Positions 1 through 11,200 of a DNA stretch of 64,000 nt are shown one piece after another. The translations under genes and the position numbers were made by a program. The DNA is from DASXVX01 sp036504075 (GTDB taxonomy: Bacteria > Bacillota > Sulfobacillia > Symbiobacteriales > Symbiobacteriaceae), in contig DASXVX010000052.1 in assembly GCA_036504075.1 (NCBI GenBank), positions 225,390 through 289,389 on the forward strand, written 5' to 3'. Below the pieces are notes generated by a model. The model was not told where the DNA came from, searched no databases, and was given only the letters and a program-made list of their open reading frames with translations. Position 1 is the first letter of the stretch; every line of letters starts with the position of its first letter.

Positions 1-690
1 CTGGCCGGTGCGCAGAACCTCCCAGTACTCCTCCAGATTCCGGGCCTTGGGGTATCGCCCGCTGACACCGATAATGGCGATGTCGCCCTGCTGAACGGCG
101 GTGGCAGGCGCTGCCTGCCTCTCCACCGTGGCCGCGGACTCCCGCCTGGGCTTTGCGAAACGTCGGGAAGGAAAGCCGGAGGGCTCAGCCGCCGGACGTT
201 GTGCCCGAGCCTCGGCGGGAGCCGGGGCTGGCATCTCGGCTGCGGCAGGAGCGCCGACAATCCGCTGCACCTGCTCCATGTGGTTTTGCAGGAAGTACGC
301 CCCGACATCCCGCAGGGTCTGGTACTCGAAGAACAGGGTCTTGGAGAGTTGCCCGAAAGCGGCTTCCAGCCTGCGGTTCAGGTTGACCACCAGTACAGAA
401 TCGATGCCGTACTTTTCAAAGGGCAGGTTGGGCAGAATGGCTGACGGCGCCGTTTTTGTTTCGGCGGCGATAATGCCCCGAAGGTACTCTTCCAGTTGGT
501 CCCGGAGCCGGCCGGGGTCCGCCGCTGATTCCGCGGAGCGGCTTACCGCCGACTCCGACTTGTGGTCGGAACCGGCGGCAGCGGCGGTAGCCCCGGCCTG
601 GAGCGCCGACAACAGCTTGAGGCCTTCCTGGGAGGTAATCTGGCCCGTTTCAACCATCTGGAAGATCTCTTTCCTCGTCGGCTTAGTCAT
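1..690 (-). CDS. Trans-AT polyketide synthase PKS7, N-terminal fragment (docking-ACP-KS start)
   Basis: This open frame enters from the left edge, so only the first 230 codons of a larger PKS are visible. It starts with ATG at 690 and overlaps the PKS6 stop by 8 bp (ATGACTAA), which implies translational coupling. Residues 1-32 form a short helical segment of the 'IxxGxITxxEGLxLL' type. This is a presumed N-terminal docking domain that matches the PKS6 C-terminus. An acyl carrier protein follows, with the phosphopantetheine motif YGIDSVL and its Ser near residue 98. After a Pro/Ala/Arg-rich linker, a ketosynthase begins near residue 200 (DIAIIGVSGRYP) and is cut by the window edge. The ACP probably receives the chain handled by KS13-DH at the end of PKS6. 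Later modules and any thioesterase lie outside the window. Confidence 0.9.
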   Translation of the reverse strand, partial: MTKPTRKEIFQMVETGQITSQEGLKLLSALQAGATAAAAGSDHKSESAVSRSAESAADPGRLRDQLEEYLRGIIAAETKTAPSAILPNLPFEKYGIDSVLVVNLNRRLEAAFGQLSKTLFFEYQTLRDVGAYFLQNHMEQVQRIVGAPAAAEMPAPAPAEARAQRPAAEPSGFPSRRFAKPRRESAATVERQAAPATAVQQGDIAIIGVSGRYPKARNLEEYWEVLRTGQ

Positions 691-3600
691 CTGCGTAAAG
701 GCCTCCCAGTGCAATTTCCGCTTCGTCCGCATCCAGCTCTCCCCGTTCGAGTTTGAGCAGCAGCTCCGCCAGGTCCGGGCTCTTCCCGGCCGAAGCTGTT
801 GCCTCCGAGTGCGGCAGTGCCCTTACAGAAAAGTCGTGAATGGCCAGCAGGGTCAGTCCGGATTCGTCGGTCACAAGAATGTCGAACCGTGCCACATCCG
901 CGTTGATTGCGTTGGTGGACCTTGCATACGCATAGCAGGTCCCGGGCAGGGGTCCGACCAGGTCCAGCCGGCCGATGGAGAACGGCACGAAGGTCCGCCC
1001 GCTCCCGGGGTCGGCGCCGGTCAGCAGGCCGACTACGGTCTGCAGGGCGCCATCAACCAGCGTGGGATGCAGAACGAACTGGGAAGACTGCGCCTGCAGG
1101 TGAGCAGGCAGCTCCAGGCGCGCCAGTGCCTCCGTCTCGCTGTGGTACAAGAACTTGATCGCCTGGAAGCCAGGACCATACTGCAGACCAGTACCGGCGA
1201 AGAATGCATAGCACTCCGGGCCGCTGGTCGAACGGCCACACCGGCTGCGAATCTCGCTGACGGGAATGCGACTCTCGGCCATCGGCTGTGCGGCGTCGGC
1301 CCACAGGATCTCGCCCATGGCATGCCGGGTCCGCTGTCCGTTCTCGTCGCGGAAAACTTCGAAGCTGACCTTCTCCTCATCCGGCGACAGGCTAACGTAC
1401 ACGGGTGAGCCGCCGGTTGCAGCCTGGTCACCTGTAACGGCGACGGGACGGGTCCAGACGATGTTGCGGATCTGTCGGACGGGCCCCTCGGTCGAAATCT
1501 CGCCGGCAGCCCTGGCCATCTCCAGCATCGCCACGCCTGGCAGCACCATCCGGCCGCCCACGACGTGGTCCCGCAGGAAGAACTCGGTTCCTGTCAGACG
1601 CAAAATGAACTTCTGTTCACGGAGTGTCGATACGTTGACATGCAGGAGCGGGTGAAGCTTGGAGCCCTGCTGCGTCTCCGGCTGGGTGTGAGCAGTTGCG
1701 CTCTTCGGGACCCAGTGGCGGGTCCGGGCAAACGGATAGGTGGGGAGCGGCAACCGGGTACGCCGGAACCCGGTGTGCAGAGGCGTGAAGTCGATCTCTT
1801 CGCCGGCCACCCAGGCCCGGGCCGTGTCCGACAGGCTACCGGCAGCGGCAGGCCGGGGACGCCGTTTTTCGACATTCTGACCTGAGCGGCCCGGAAGCAC
1901 TTCGGTGATTCCCGTAAACAGGTCGGCCACAGACTTCCCGCTGAGGTGTGCCTTCAGCTTCTCCAGCAACTCATCCTTGCTGAATACCACCACGGCCAGA
2001 CGGTGTTCCATGGGCTCTCGCCCGACCTGCAGTGTATAGGCGATGTCGGACAGCCTGAACCCACGGCCGCTGCCGCAACGGCGTGCGGACTGCTGTGGCT
2101 GGCTGCCCTGCTGCCCCAACAGGCGGCGGGCATACGTTTCTATGGAGTCAACGTCGGAGAAAGCGGATGCAGCCACATCAAGCTGATAGTGGTCCTTGAT
2201 TCGTTCGAGCAGGTGGGCGGCTTCCAGCGGGCCCAGACCATACTCGCCAAACGGTTCGGTCAAATCGATCTGTGCGGGGTCCACCTTGAGAATCTCGGCG
2301 GTCATGGCCCGCAGGTTCTCCTGGTAACGCCACTGCAGGGCCTCTTCCTCGCCCGCTGGCGCGTCATCCAGGCAGTCGAGCAGTTCCCGGGCATACACCC
2401 GCAAACTGTCCGCTGTCCTGGCCGAAAGCAGAACGAGCTGCGGCGCTTCCGTGTCCGGAGAGTCGGTGTGGCCGGAGGAGCCCTCGTACTCTTCCAGCAC
2501 TACGTGGGCATAGGCCCCGCCAAACCCGAAGGAGCTGACGCCGGCCCGCCGGGGAATCGGGTTTCCCTGCTCATCCTTCAGCCGGTGCCAGGGCTGCGTC
2601 GAGCGGACAATGTAGAAGGGTGAATCCTTCAAGTCGATGTACGGATTCATCTCCCGCAGATGCAGGGTTGCCGGCAGCTTCCCATTCTGCAGGGCCATGA
2701 CCAACTTGGTCACACCGGCAATGCCGGCGGCCGGCTCCAGGTGCCCGATGTTCGTCTTGATCGAGCCAACGCCGCAGTGGGGTTCTCTGGGCGGCCAGGC
2801 CTTGCCGTGCTTCTCGTACAGGTCCCGGAAGGCGGTCTTCAGCCCTTCGGTCTCCAGCGGATCGCCCAGTTCGGTACCCGTGCCGTGCGCCTCGATGTAA
2901 GAGACCGTGGTCGGATCGATGCCCGCATCGTCGTAGGCCCGCACCAGCAACCGCGCCTGAGCCTCCGGGTTGGGGGCGGTCAGCGAGTGTGCCTTGCCGC
3001 CATGCCCCTGGGCCGTTCCCCTGATCACCGCGTAAATGTGGTCACCGTCCTCAATGGCCCGGCTGAACGGCTTCAGGAGCACCGCCCCCACGCCTTCCCC
3101 CTTGACATAGCCGTTGGCGCCCTTGTCGAAAGTCTTGCAACGCCCGTCCGGCGAGAGCACACCCAGCTTGGCCGCCCCCAGGTACGAACGCACGGACAGC
3201 ATCAGGCTGACACCGCCAGCGACCGCCAGTTCGCACTCGCCGCTGCGAAGGGCTCGTACGGCGTGGTGAATGGCAATCAGGCTGCTCGAACAGGCGGTAT
3301 CGATCGACTCGCTGGGACCCTTCAGGTTCAGCAGGTAGGAAACCCGGTTACTGACCACGGAATGGGCCACGCCGGTGCTCATTTGCGGCAGCGTTTCGCC
3401 CACTTCCCGCAGCAGGTCTTCGTAGTCGCTGAACTGCACGCCCGCATACACTCCGACCTGGCGCCCCGACAGCTCCGACGGCCGGTACCCGGCGTTCTCG
3501 ATGGTCTTCCAGACCGTCTGGAGGAAGAGCCGCTGCTGCGGATCCATCATCTCGGCTTCCAGGGGCGAGATGTTGAAGAACTGGGCGTCGAACTTGTCGA

Positions 3601-6600
3601 CGTCCTGAATAAATCCGCCCCATTTTGAGTTGGATTTGTCCTTCCCCGTGGTGTAGTCACCGAAGTACTCTCGCCAGTCCCACCGATCGGGTGGGATTTC
3701 GCTGATCAGGTCCTGTCCGTTTTCCAAGTGGCCCCAGAGTTCTTCGGCGGATGCGGAGCCCGGGAAGGTGCCGTTGATGCCAATGATCGCGACCGGCTCG
3801 TTTCCTGTCGGGGCCTGTACTCCCTGCGGTGCGGTTGCGTAAACCGGCTCTGCAGTAGTAGCAGGCTCTTCCGCTGCAAGGCCGGCCTCCTCCTCTTCGG
3901 CCTCCGCGTCCCGGGCCAGTTCTGACACGGCGTAGCGGCTTTTTATCGTGTCGCCGAACTCGTGCAGCAGGTACTCCGCCAGACTGCTCACGTTGCCGTG
4001 GGCGAAGAAAATGGTCGGCAGCACTTCGATCGAAAACGCCTTGCCAAGTTCGTCCGCAAACTCCTTGAGGGAGATGGAGTCGAATCCGTAATCGCCCAGG
4101 TTGCCCTGGACATCCATCTGAGCCGCATCGATCTTGAGGATCGCCGCTGCGATCTTCCGGACCTCGTCCTCCACAAGGGTCTCCACCGGAACCTGCGATT
4201 GTGGCGGCGGTGCCTTTTTCACGACGGGCTTTGCGACCGGAGCGACCGGTGCGGCGGCCACGACCGCCGGAGCGACCTGCGCTACCTCCCCGTCGTCCGG
4301 AATCCAGTAGGACTCCCGGGCAAACGGATAGGTCGGCAACGTCACCTTCCAGGGGCGCTGACCTGGGTACAGCAAGTTCCAGTCGACGGCGACGCCGGCC
4401 ACCCAGAGCTGTGCAACCTTCTCCAGCTTGCCGTCACGGAGAATGGCGCTGATGAACTGCTGGCCTTCGGCACCATCGACCAGCAGGCCGACGGCATCCT
4501 GGCCCTTCTTCACGTGACCCGTATGCCCCCGCCCGGTGATCTCCCTTTCCGCCGCGTAGTCGGACAAAACCTCCGCCAGCTCGGCGGGGTCGGAGGCGAC
4601 AATCGCCAGCCTCTCCTCCATCTCCTCACGACCGGTTTGCAGCGTATAAGCTACGTCCGGCAGATACATGTCGCCATGCTGTTTCAGATACTCGGCAAGG
4701 TTATCGGCATATTTCCGGAGTCGGTCCTTGTTCTTCGCGGACAGGACCACCACCGACGGCCCGGCGGCTTCAAGCTGTCGGGCAGGGGACAGGTACTCTT
4801 CAATCGCCAGGTGGGCGTAGCTCCCGCCGAACCCGAAGGAGCTGACGCCGGTGCGCAGCGGCAGTTCACTGCCGTCATCCGCCCGTAGCCGCTCCCAACG
4901 CTTGGTCTCCTCGACAATAAACAGCGGGGAGTCGTCCAGGTTGATGTAGGGATTCAGCTTCGTGAAATGAACCGTACCCGGCAGGCGCTGATGCTTGATC
5001 GCAAGCAGCACCTTGGTCAACCCGACAATACCGGCAGCCGGCTCCAGGTGGCCGGTGTTGGTCTTCACAGAGCCGATGCCGCAGTGGCGTTCGGCCGGAG
5101 GCCACGGCTTGTTCTTCCGCTGGTACAACTCCTTGAACACCCGCTTCAGGCCGTCGATCTCGATCGGGTCGCCCAACTCAGTGCCGGTGCCGTGCGCCTC
5201 GATGTAGGTGATGGTCGTGGGGTCAAAGTCCGCCTGCTCGTATGCCTGAATCAGCAGTTCGGCCTGCGCTTCCGCATTCGGGGCGGTCAGGGAGTTGGCC
5301 CGCCCGCCGTGGCCTTCGGCCGAGGCCCGAATCACCCCGTAAATATGGTCGCCGTCGGCAATTGCCTTGCCAAGGGGCTTTAGGAGGACGGTACCGACGC
5401 CCTCGCTGCGTACGTACCCGTTGGCCCGCTCATCGAAGGTTTTGCACTTGCCGTCGGGCGCCATGACCCCGAGGAGACTGACAGCCAGGAACGTCTGCGG
5501 AGAGAGCATCAGGCTGACGCCGCCGGCGATGGCCATTTCGCTCTCGCCGCTTTGTACCGACTGCACGGCACGGTGGACCGTAATGAGGCTGCTGGAGCAT
5601 GCCGTATCGATGGCCTCGCTGGGCCCCCGGAAGTTGAACAGGTAGGAGATGCGGTTGGCCAGAACGGCGCTGGAATTGCCCGTAGCAATTTGCGGCCGGC
5701 TGACACCGAGCCGAGCGTACAGCATCTGCTGGTAGTCGTTGAACTGAAAGCCCATATAAACGCCGATTCGCCGGCCTGACAGCTCCGAGACCTTGTACCC
5801 GGCGTCCTCGAAGGTCTTCCAGGCGGTCTGGAGCAGGAGCCGCTGTTGCGGATCCATCAGTTCTGCTTCGCGGCGGGAAATGTTGAAAAACGGAGCGTCG
5901 AACTTGTCGGCATCGTCGATGAACCCGCCCCACTTGGACTTGTGCTTCGCCGCTTCGGTCGAGGTCTCGCCGTAGTACTGCCGCCAGTCCCAACGATCGG
6001 CCGGTACCTCCCGAATCAGGTGCCTCCGGGATTCCAGAGCCCGCCAGAACTGGTCCACGTCGGGTGCATTCGGGAAGATGCCGGCCAGGCCGATTATGGC
6101 CACCGACTCGCGTTCCCGGGCCGGCTTCCCGCCGCCGAACCGGTTGTGGCCCCGCAGCTTGTCTACCAGCGGCTCAAGCTGCCTCCCCCTCGGCGAAGGC
6201 GCCGCAACGGGCGCCGGCTGAGGGGGGGCCGTCGAGGCGCCAGGCTGGCGGTAATGGCTCCGGACCTGATCACCAAACTCCTCCAGCATATGACCCGCCA
6301 GCCCGCGCACGGTGCTGTGGGAGAAAAAGATATGGGGGGACAACTCGATCGAATAGGTGTCCCCGATTTGCTTGGCCAGGGCTTTCAGACCGTTGGAGTC
6401 AAACCCGTACTCACCAAAGTTGGCGTCTACCTCCAAATCAGCCGGGTTGAGCATGATGATGGCGGCAGCCATTCGCTGCAGGCTTTGTTCAACCAGGGTT
6501 TCCACCGGCAGGTTGGAAGGTCGTGCCGGCGGCTGCACCGACGAAACCGGCGCTCGGCCGGCCACAGGCTGGACCGGGACCGGAGCCGGAGCCGCGGCTG

Positions 6601-8179
6601 CCGGCTTCGTGTCAGCGACCGCCGGCTCTTTCGTCTCACCGATCGTCTCCAGGTGGCGCCGGACGCGGGTGCGGTCTCCGCGTACAACCAGCACCCGGGT
6701 ATATGCACCGCTCAGGATCGCTGGGAGCGCCGTGATTCCATCCTCGATCTCGAGGTAGGCAATCCCGGAAGAGCGCAGGTAAAGCGCCTCGCCGTCCCGG
6801 CTCAGGTGCATGCCACCGTCGCGCCACAACGGCCAGTTAAGCCCCACCGTTTTGCCGTTGCGGAGCCCCTGCTCACGCAACCGCTCTCTGACCTCCGCAT
6901 AGGTGTCGAGGAACCGGTTGCCGATGGCGTAGTCGCACTGACCGAAGTCGCCCAGGAACGACGTCATGGACGAGAACATGACAAAGAAGTCCAGCGGCTC
7001 TGCCCGGGTTGCCACGTCCAGGGCAATTGTCCCCTGGATTTTCGGACTCAGCGTGGCATCGAACAGAGCCTGGTCCTTCTGCAGAATCATTTTCTCACCG
7101 GCACTGCCCGCGGCGTGAACGACACCATGCAACGGGCCGAACCGTTGGTTCACGGCCTGCACGACACCGTCCATATCCTCCAGGCTGGTGGTGTCCCCCC
7201 GGAGGTACAGCACCTCGCCGCCGAGCCGGCGGATCTCCTCAATCTTCTCGGCTCTGGCCCTGTCCAGTTCGGATCGGCCGACCAGCACCAGGTTCGCGCG
7301 ATACTGCTCGGAGAGGTAACGGGCAAAGATCTGACCCAGACCGCCCGCCCCACCGGTGATCAGATACGTGCCGCCCTGCCGGAACGGGACCGGCCCCTCC
7401 TGGTCAAGGCGCAGTTCCCGCGTCTTTCGGATCAGGCGCTGGCCGCGTTCATCGTACCGCACTTCGGCATGCGCCCCCGAACCCGGAGAGGTCACCTCGG
7501 CAAGGGCCACCCGGGCGATCGCCTGGGGACGGGCCGATTCACCTTGAACCTCCACAGTCGAAAAGGTGAGCCCGGGCATGACGAGGCTGATGGACCTGCA
7601 GTACCCCGCCAGCGCTTCCAGGAAGGGATTGGGCAGCGACAACTCCCGCTCGTATACGGTGACGAACCGGACGAGCGACTTGATCTTCGCCTGGGCAAAC
7701 GCCTTGATCAGGTGAAAGACCGAGTGGATGCCCCGCCGCAGAAACTGCTCTGCCCAGCCAGCTTCGGTGCAGGCCGGGCCCCCCAGTTCCTCCAGGGAAG
7801 GCGCATTGGTGTCGTCCGCGCTCGTCGGCAAGGCCCACAGATGCAACACCCGGTCGGGGACCATGTTCTTCTCACGCAGTGACTTCAAACACGCCGCATA
7901 GTCACCGGGTTCGACGGGGTTGATCTCGTAAACGCCTTCCCCCACTTCCCGGAAGCAGGAGCCTGGCTGGACAATGATCAGTCTCCCGCCATCAGCCCCC
8001 CCGGCAAGACGGTTCCGCAGCATCTCCCAGGTCTCCGGTGTTCCGCCAAACACGAGTACATTCCCGGCAGCAGCAGAAGCTGCTGCCGGTTCCGACGCGA
8101 CCCATGTGCCCGTGTAGTACATGAGTTCGGAGGTCTGGGACTGACTGGCGTTAGTTGATGAACCGCCATCTTTCGTCAT
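683..8179 (-). CDS. Trans-AT polyketide synthase PKS6: KR-ACP-KS12-ACP-KS13(LINKS)-DH
   Basis: About 2498 residues. The chosen start is ATG at 8179, preceded by AAGGGG at good spacing. A TTG at 8239 also opens the frame but sits directly against its purine run. The protein begins mid-module with a ketoreductase: structural half from residue 15, TGGAGGLG near 275, active Tyr near 418. Then follow an ACP (YGFDSNG, about 593); KS12 (DTACSSS about 860, EAHGTGT, KTNTGH); an ACP (YGFDSISL, about 1365); KS13 (Cys about 1631, both His present); a Ser-less ACP-like insert (YGLGPLE, about 1981); and a dehydratase with HVVGGRMVLP (about 2205) and DGALQ (about 2378). Residues 2460-2498 look like a C-terminal docking helix pair. 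The KR completes the KS11 module of PKS5, KS12 should leave a ketone, and the product of KS13-DH passes to the PKS7 ACP. No AT is present, so malonyl loading is in trans. Confidence 0.95.
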   Translation of the reverse strand: MTKDGGSSTNASQSQTSELMYYTGTWVASEPAAASAAAGNVLVFGGTPETWEMLRNRLAGGADGGRLIIVQPGSCFREVGEGVYEINPVEPGDYAACLKSLREKNMVPDRVLHLWALPTSADDTNAPSLEELGGPACTEAGWAEQFLRRGIHSVFHLIKAFAQAKIKSLVRFVTVYERELSLPNPFLEALAGYCRSISLVMPGLTFSTVEVQGESARPQAIARVALAEVTSPGSGAHAEVRYDERGQRLIRKTRELRLDQEGPVPFRQGGTYLITGGAGGLGQIFARYLSEQYRANLVLVGRSELDRARAEKIEEIRRLGGEVLYLRGDTTSLEDMDGVVQAVNQRFGPLHGVVHAAGSAGEKMILQKDQALFDATLSPKIQGTIALDVATRAEPLDFFVMFSSMTSFLGDFGQCDYAIGNRFLDTYAEVRERLREQGLRNGKTVGLNWPLWRDGGMHLSRDGEALYLRSSGIAYLEIEDGITALPAILSGAYTRVLVVRGDRTRVRRHLETIGETKEPAVADTKPAAAAPAPVPVQPVAGRAPVSSVQPPARPSNLPVETLVEQSLQRMAAAIIMLNPADLEVDANFGEYGFDSNGLKALAKQIGDTYSIELSPHIFFSHSTVRGLAGHMLEEFGDQVRSHYRQPGASTAPPQPAPVAAPSPRGRQLEPLVDKLRGHNRFGGGKPARERESVAIIGLAGIFPNAPDVDQFWRALESRRHLIREVPADRWDWRQYYGETSTEAAKHKSKWGGFIDDADKFDAPFFNISRREAELMDPQQRLLLQTAWKTFEDAGYKVSELSGRRIGVYMGFQFNDYQQMLYARLGVSRPQIATGNSSAVLANRISYLFNFRGPSEAIDTACSSSLITVHRAVQSVQSGESEMAIAGGVSLMLSPQTFLAVSLLGVMAPDGKCKTFDERANGYVRSEGVGTVLLKPLGKAIADGDHIYGVIRASAEGHGGRANSLTAPNAEAQAELLIQAYEQADFDPTTITYIEAHGTGTELGDPIEIDGLKRVFKELYQRKNKPWPPAERHCGIGSVKTNTGHLEPAAGIVGLTKVLLAIKHQRLPGTVHFTKLNPYINLDDSPLFIVEETKRWERLRADDGSELPLRTGVSSFGFGGSYAHLAIEEYLSPARQLEAAGPSVVVLSAKNKDRLRKYADNLAEYLKQHGDMYLPDVAYTLQTGREEMEERLAIVASDPAELAEVLSDYAAEREITGRGHTGHVKKGQDAVGLLVDGAEGQQFISAILRDGKLEKVAQLWVAGVAVDWNLLYPGQRPWKVTLPTYPFARESYWIPDDGEVAQVAPAVVAAAPVAPVAKPVVKKAPPPQSQVPVETLVEDEVRKIAAAILKIDAAQMDVQGNLGDYGFDSISLKEFADELGKAFSIEVLPTIFFAHGNVSSLAEYLLHEFGDTIKSRYAVSELARDAEAEEEEAGLAAEEPATTAEPVYATAPQGVQAPTGNEPVAIIGINGTFPGSASAEELWGHLENGQDLISEIPPDRWDWREYFGDYTTGKDKSNSKWGGFIQDVDKFDAQFFNISPLEAEMMDPQQRLFLQTVWKTIENAGYRPSELSGRQVGVYAGVQFSDYEDLLREVGETLPQMSTGVAHSVVSNRVSYLLNLKGPSESIDTACSSSLIAIHHAVRALRSGECELAVAGGVSLMLSVRSYLGAAKLGVLSPDGRCKTFDKGANGYVKGEGVGAVLLKPFSRAIEDGDHIYAVIRGTAQGHGGKAHSLTAPNPEAQARLLVRAYDDAGIDPTTVSYIEAHGTGTELGDPLETEGLKTAFRDLYEKHGKAWPPREPHCGVGSIKTNIGHLEPAAGIAGVTKLVMALQNGKLPATLHLREMNPYIDLKDSPFYIVRSTQPWHRLKDEQGNPIPRRAGVSSFGFGGAYAHVVLEEYEGSSGHTDSPDTEAPQLVLLSARTADSLRVYARELLDCLDDAPAGEEEALQWRYQENLRAMTAEILKVDPAQIDLTEPFGEYGLGPLEAAHLLERIKDHYQLDVAASAFSDVDSIETYARRLLGQQGSQPQQSARRCGSGRGFRLSDIAYTLQVGREPMEHRLAVVVFSKDELLEKLKAHLSGKSVADLFTGITEVLPGRSGQNVEKRRPRPAAAGSLSDTARAWVAGEEIDFTPLHTGFRRTRLPLPTYPFARTRHWVPKSATAHTQPETQQGSKLHPLLHVNVSTLREQKFILRLTGTEFFLRDHVVGGRMVLPGVAMLEMARAAGEISTEGPVRQIRNIVWTRPVAVTGDQAATGGSPVYVSLSPDEEKVSFEVFRDENGQRTRHAMGEILWADAAQPMAESRIPVSEIRSRCGRSTSGPECYAFFAGTGLQYGPGFQAIKFLYHSETEALARLELPAHLQAQSSQFVLHPTLVDGALQTVVGLLTGADPGSGRTFVPFSIGRLDLVGPLPGTCYAYARSTNAINADVARFDILVTDESGLTLLAIHDFSVRALPHSEATASAGKSPDLAELLLKLERGELDADEAEIALGGLYADD

Positions 8180-8246
8180 GAAGAGCATCCCCTTCGCTCG
8201 TTGGTCAGCGTGAGCAACATGCAGGCCTCCGTTGGCCAACCTTCCA

Positions 8247-11200
8247 TCAGGTAAGATTCGCCTGGGGTTCCGGGTGCGGGTAGTCCACAGCGATGGACCA
8301 GGGTTGCAGTTCCAGATCCGTCAGAGTGGCAAGAATCTGGCCGTTTTCGCTCAACAGATGCAGGGTGAGGGTGGAATCGCCGGTCTTTCCGGTCAGATAG
8401 GTGTAGACCTGGTCAGGCAGCGGCGCCATCAGGGCAAACTCGCGAAGCGAGACAGGGATGCTCCAGCCGGCACCCGGTGTGACTGCTTGCAGCCAGGCTC
8501 CTGCTACCTGACAGGCAGCGGTCAGAAGCGTGGAGTCGTGCACGTAGTCGTGTTGCCCGCCGCTTACACCGGGCAGCTCCAGTTTGGCAAGGCATTCGAT
8601 CTGCCCGGCGTGGATTTCACGAACCGCTTTGCGGCTCCACTTGTTCTCCCATTCGCTCCGCTGAAGAATATTCTGCAGCCTGGTCTTCACGCCCGGGTCA
8701 CTGCACCGCTGGCGCAGGGCCGCCAGATCAACCTGGTCAGCCTTGCCCTGTGCAGAACGCGCACCCAGGCAAATCTGGCCCTGCCCATGAATCGTGCGGG
8801 CATCTGAACTGACTTCAAACCAGGCCGTTGAGTCCTCCACCGGATACAGGCTGATCTGCAGGTCTTTCGGGTACCGGTCAACCAGGATCGGATCCGCCCA
8901 GACCACGTTTTGAATCCGGGTCACCGTACGCTCCGCAGCCGCTTCTCCGGCCACCCTGGCCATTTCAAGGAAGGCGGCGGCAGGCAGCATGCTGACGCCC
9001 GCCACGCTGTTCTGCAGCATGAAGGACGCTCCGCTCTCCAACTGCTTGCTAAATCTCTGCTCCTTGAAGGTGGAGACGTTCTGGTCGACAAGCGGGTGAA
9101 GCCTGGCGGCCGCCTTCCGGGCACCTGTGCCAGGCGTTCCGCCGCCGGTCGGGATCCAATAACGCTGGCGCTCAAACGGATAGGGGGGCAAGGCCGCTCG
9201 CACCGGCTCGTGACCTTCGTGCAGCCGGCTCCAATCGATCTCGGCACCGGCTGCCCAGAACCGCGCGATCGCCGCATGATTCCCTGCGCCCAGGGCCTTG
9301 TCTACGGCCTCCTGGTCCACGTCTGGCACCAGGGTCTTGATCACGCCGGTGAACAGCAGCTCAACATCGGTGTCACCCTGGTAGTAGCGACGGAGCTTCT
9401 CCGCCAGCTCCTCCATGGTCGTGGCAACAAGGGCCAGCCGGTACTTCATGGGCGGACGACCCACCTGCAGGGTGTAGGCGACGTTCCACAAGCCGGGCTG
9501 CCTCGGCCCCTCAACAGGCTGGTCGGCGTAGCGGGTGGCGAAGCTGTCGCGATACTCGGCCAGCAGGTAGCGGGCCATGGCATCCAGTGAAGGGAACGCA
9601 GACAGGGCTGCAGCGGTAGTGCCGAGGTTGTACCGCTGATTGAGCCGTTCCGTGAATCCGGCCCAGATCATCGGGTTGAACCCGAATTCATCGGGGTTGC
9701 CAAGCACGTCGAACTCTTCCGGTCTGGCACCCACCGCTTCGGCAGCCACGGAGACCAGCTCTTCGGTCAGTCGGGTCAGCCAGGCTCGCCCGCCGGCCCT
9801 CTCCTCCTGCCCGGAAGCCAGGAACGTCCGCACGCGGGCCGCAACCCGGCTTGCGTATTCCTTGAGCTTTTCCTCGGTTCGGGCCGAGAGGACGACCACC
9901 TGCGGCGCCCGTGAGACCCTGGCCGCCTCCGCGCTCCTGACCGTTTCCGGTTGATACTCTTCGACGATCACATGGGCGTTGGCACCGCCCGCACCAAACG
10001 AACTGATTCCCGCCCGCCTGGGGTAGGTCTTGCTCTTGCCGTTTTCCAGGAGCACCGGCTGCGTCCACTCGGTCAGGCGCCGCTGCACGTAGAAGGGCGA
10101 ATCGACAAAGTCGATGTTGGGGTTCAGTTCGTCGGCGTGCAACGAGGGGGCCAACTCCCGATGCTTCATTTGCAGGAGTACCTTGGCCAGACCGGCCACA
10201 CCCGCAGCCGCCTCGGTATGCCCGATGTTCGACTTGGCCGACCCAATCGCGCAGTACTGCTTGTCCCGGGTGAACTCGCCGTAGGCCCTGGTCAGACCGG
10301 CGACCTCGATGGGGTCGCCCAGAATGGTGCCAGTCCCGTGGGCCTCCAGGTAGCTGATGGTCCTGGGGTCGATCTCCGCCTTCTTCAGCGCGTCCACGAT
10401 CAGGCTTGCCTGGGCATTGGGGTTGGGCACCGTGTACCCGTTGGTTCTGCCGCCCGAGTTAATGGCCGAACCCTTGATCACGCCGTAAATGTGGTTCCCG
10501 TCCTTGACCGCCTGGGACAGCGGCTTTAGTACAACCGCTCCCACGCCTTCGCCGGGCACGAACCCATCGGCATCCCGCCCGAAGCTGCGGCACTGGTAGT
10601 TCCCGGAGATCATGTTCATCATGGAATACCGGACATAGTGAGCGGGGTGCAGGATCAGGTTGACGCCGCCGGCCAGCGCAATCCCGCACTCCCCGCGCTT
10701 GATGCTTTCGCAGGCCAGATGAATGGCCGTCAGTGAGGAGGAGCATGCGGAGTCGACGGCGAGGCTGGGCCCCTGGAAATTGAAGAAGAAGGAGACCCGG
10801 TTTGCGATGGACCAGTAGGCCGAGTGCGCATTGGTGTCAACGCCGTTGGCCTGCGCCACGGCGCCCAGCCACTCGTAGTTGCAGTTCATGACGCCTACGA
10901 AGACGCCGACCCGGTGGTCGGCATCGTTTACCTCTTTGCGGGTGATTCCCCCGTCCTCAAAGGCCGACCAGGCCATCTCCAGGAAGAGCCGTTCCTGCGG
11001 GTCCATGGTCTCGGCTTCCATCGGGGAGATGTTGAACAGGAGCGGATCGAACTTATCGACATCGCTGATGAAGCCGCCCCACTTGCTGTATGCCTTCCCC
11101 TTCTTGCCCTTTTCGGCGTCATAGTGCTCCTCGTGCCCCCAGCGATCCCCGGGAACCTCTGAAATGCAGTTGACGCCGTGCTTCAGGTTCTCCCAGAACT

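Noticed and set aside
2130..2400. Ser-less domain after KS13 read as an extra ACP
   Set aside because: It has no Ser at the active site and interrupts the KS-flanking region, so it is treated as a LINKS-type insert. The same applies after KS5, KS7 and KS11.
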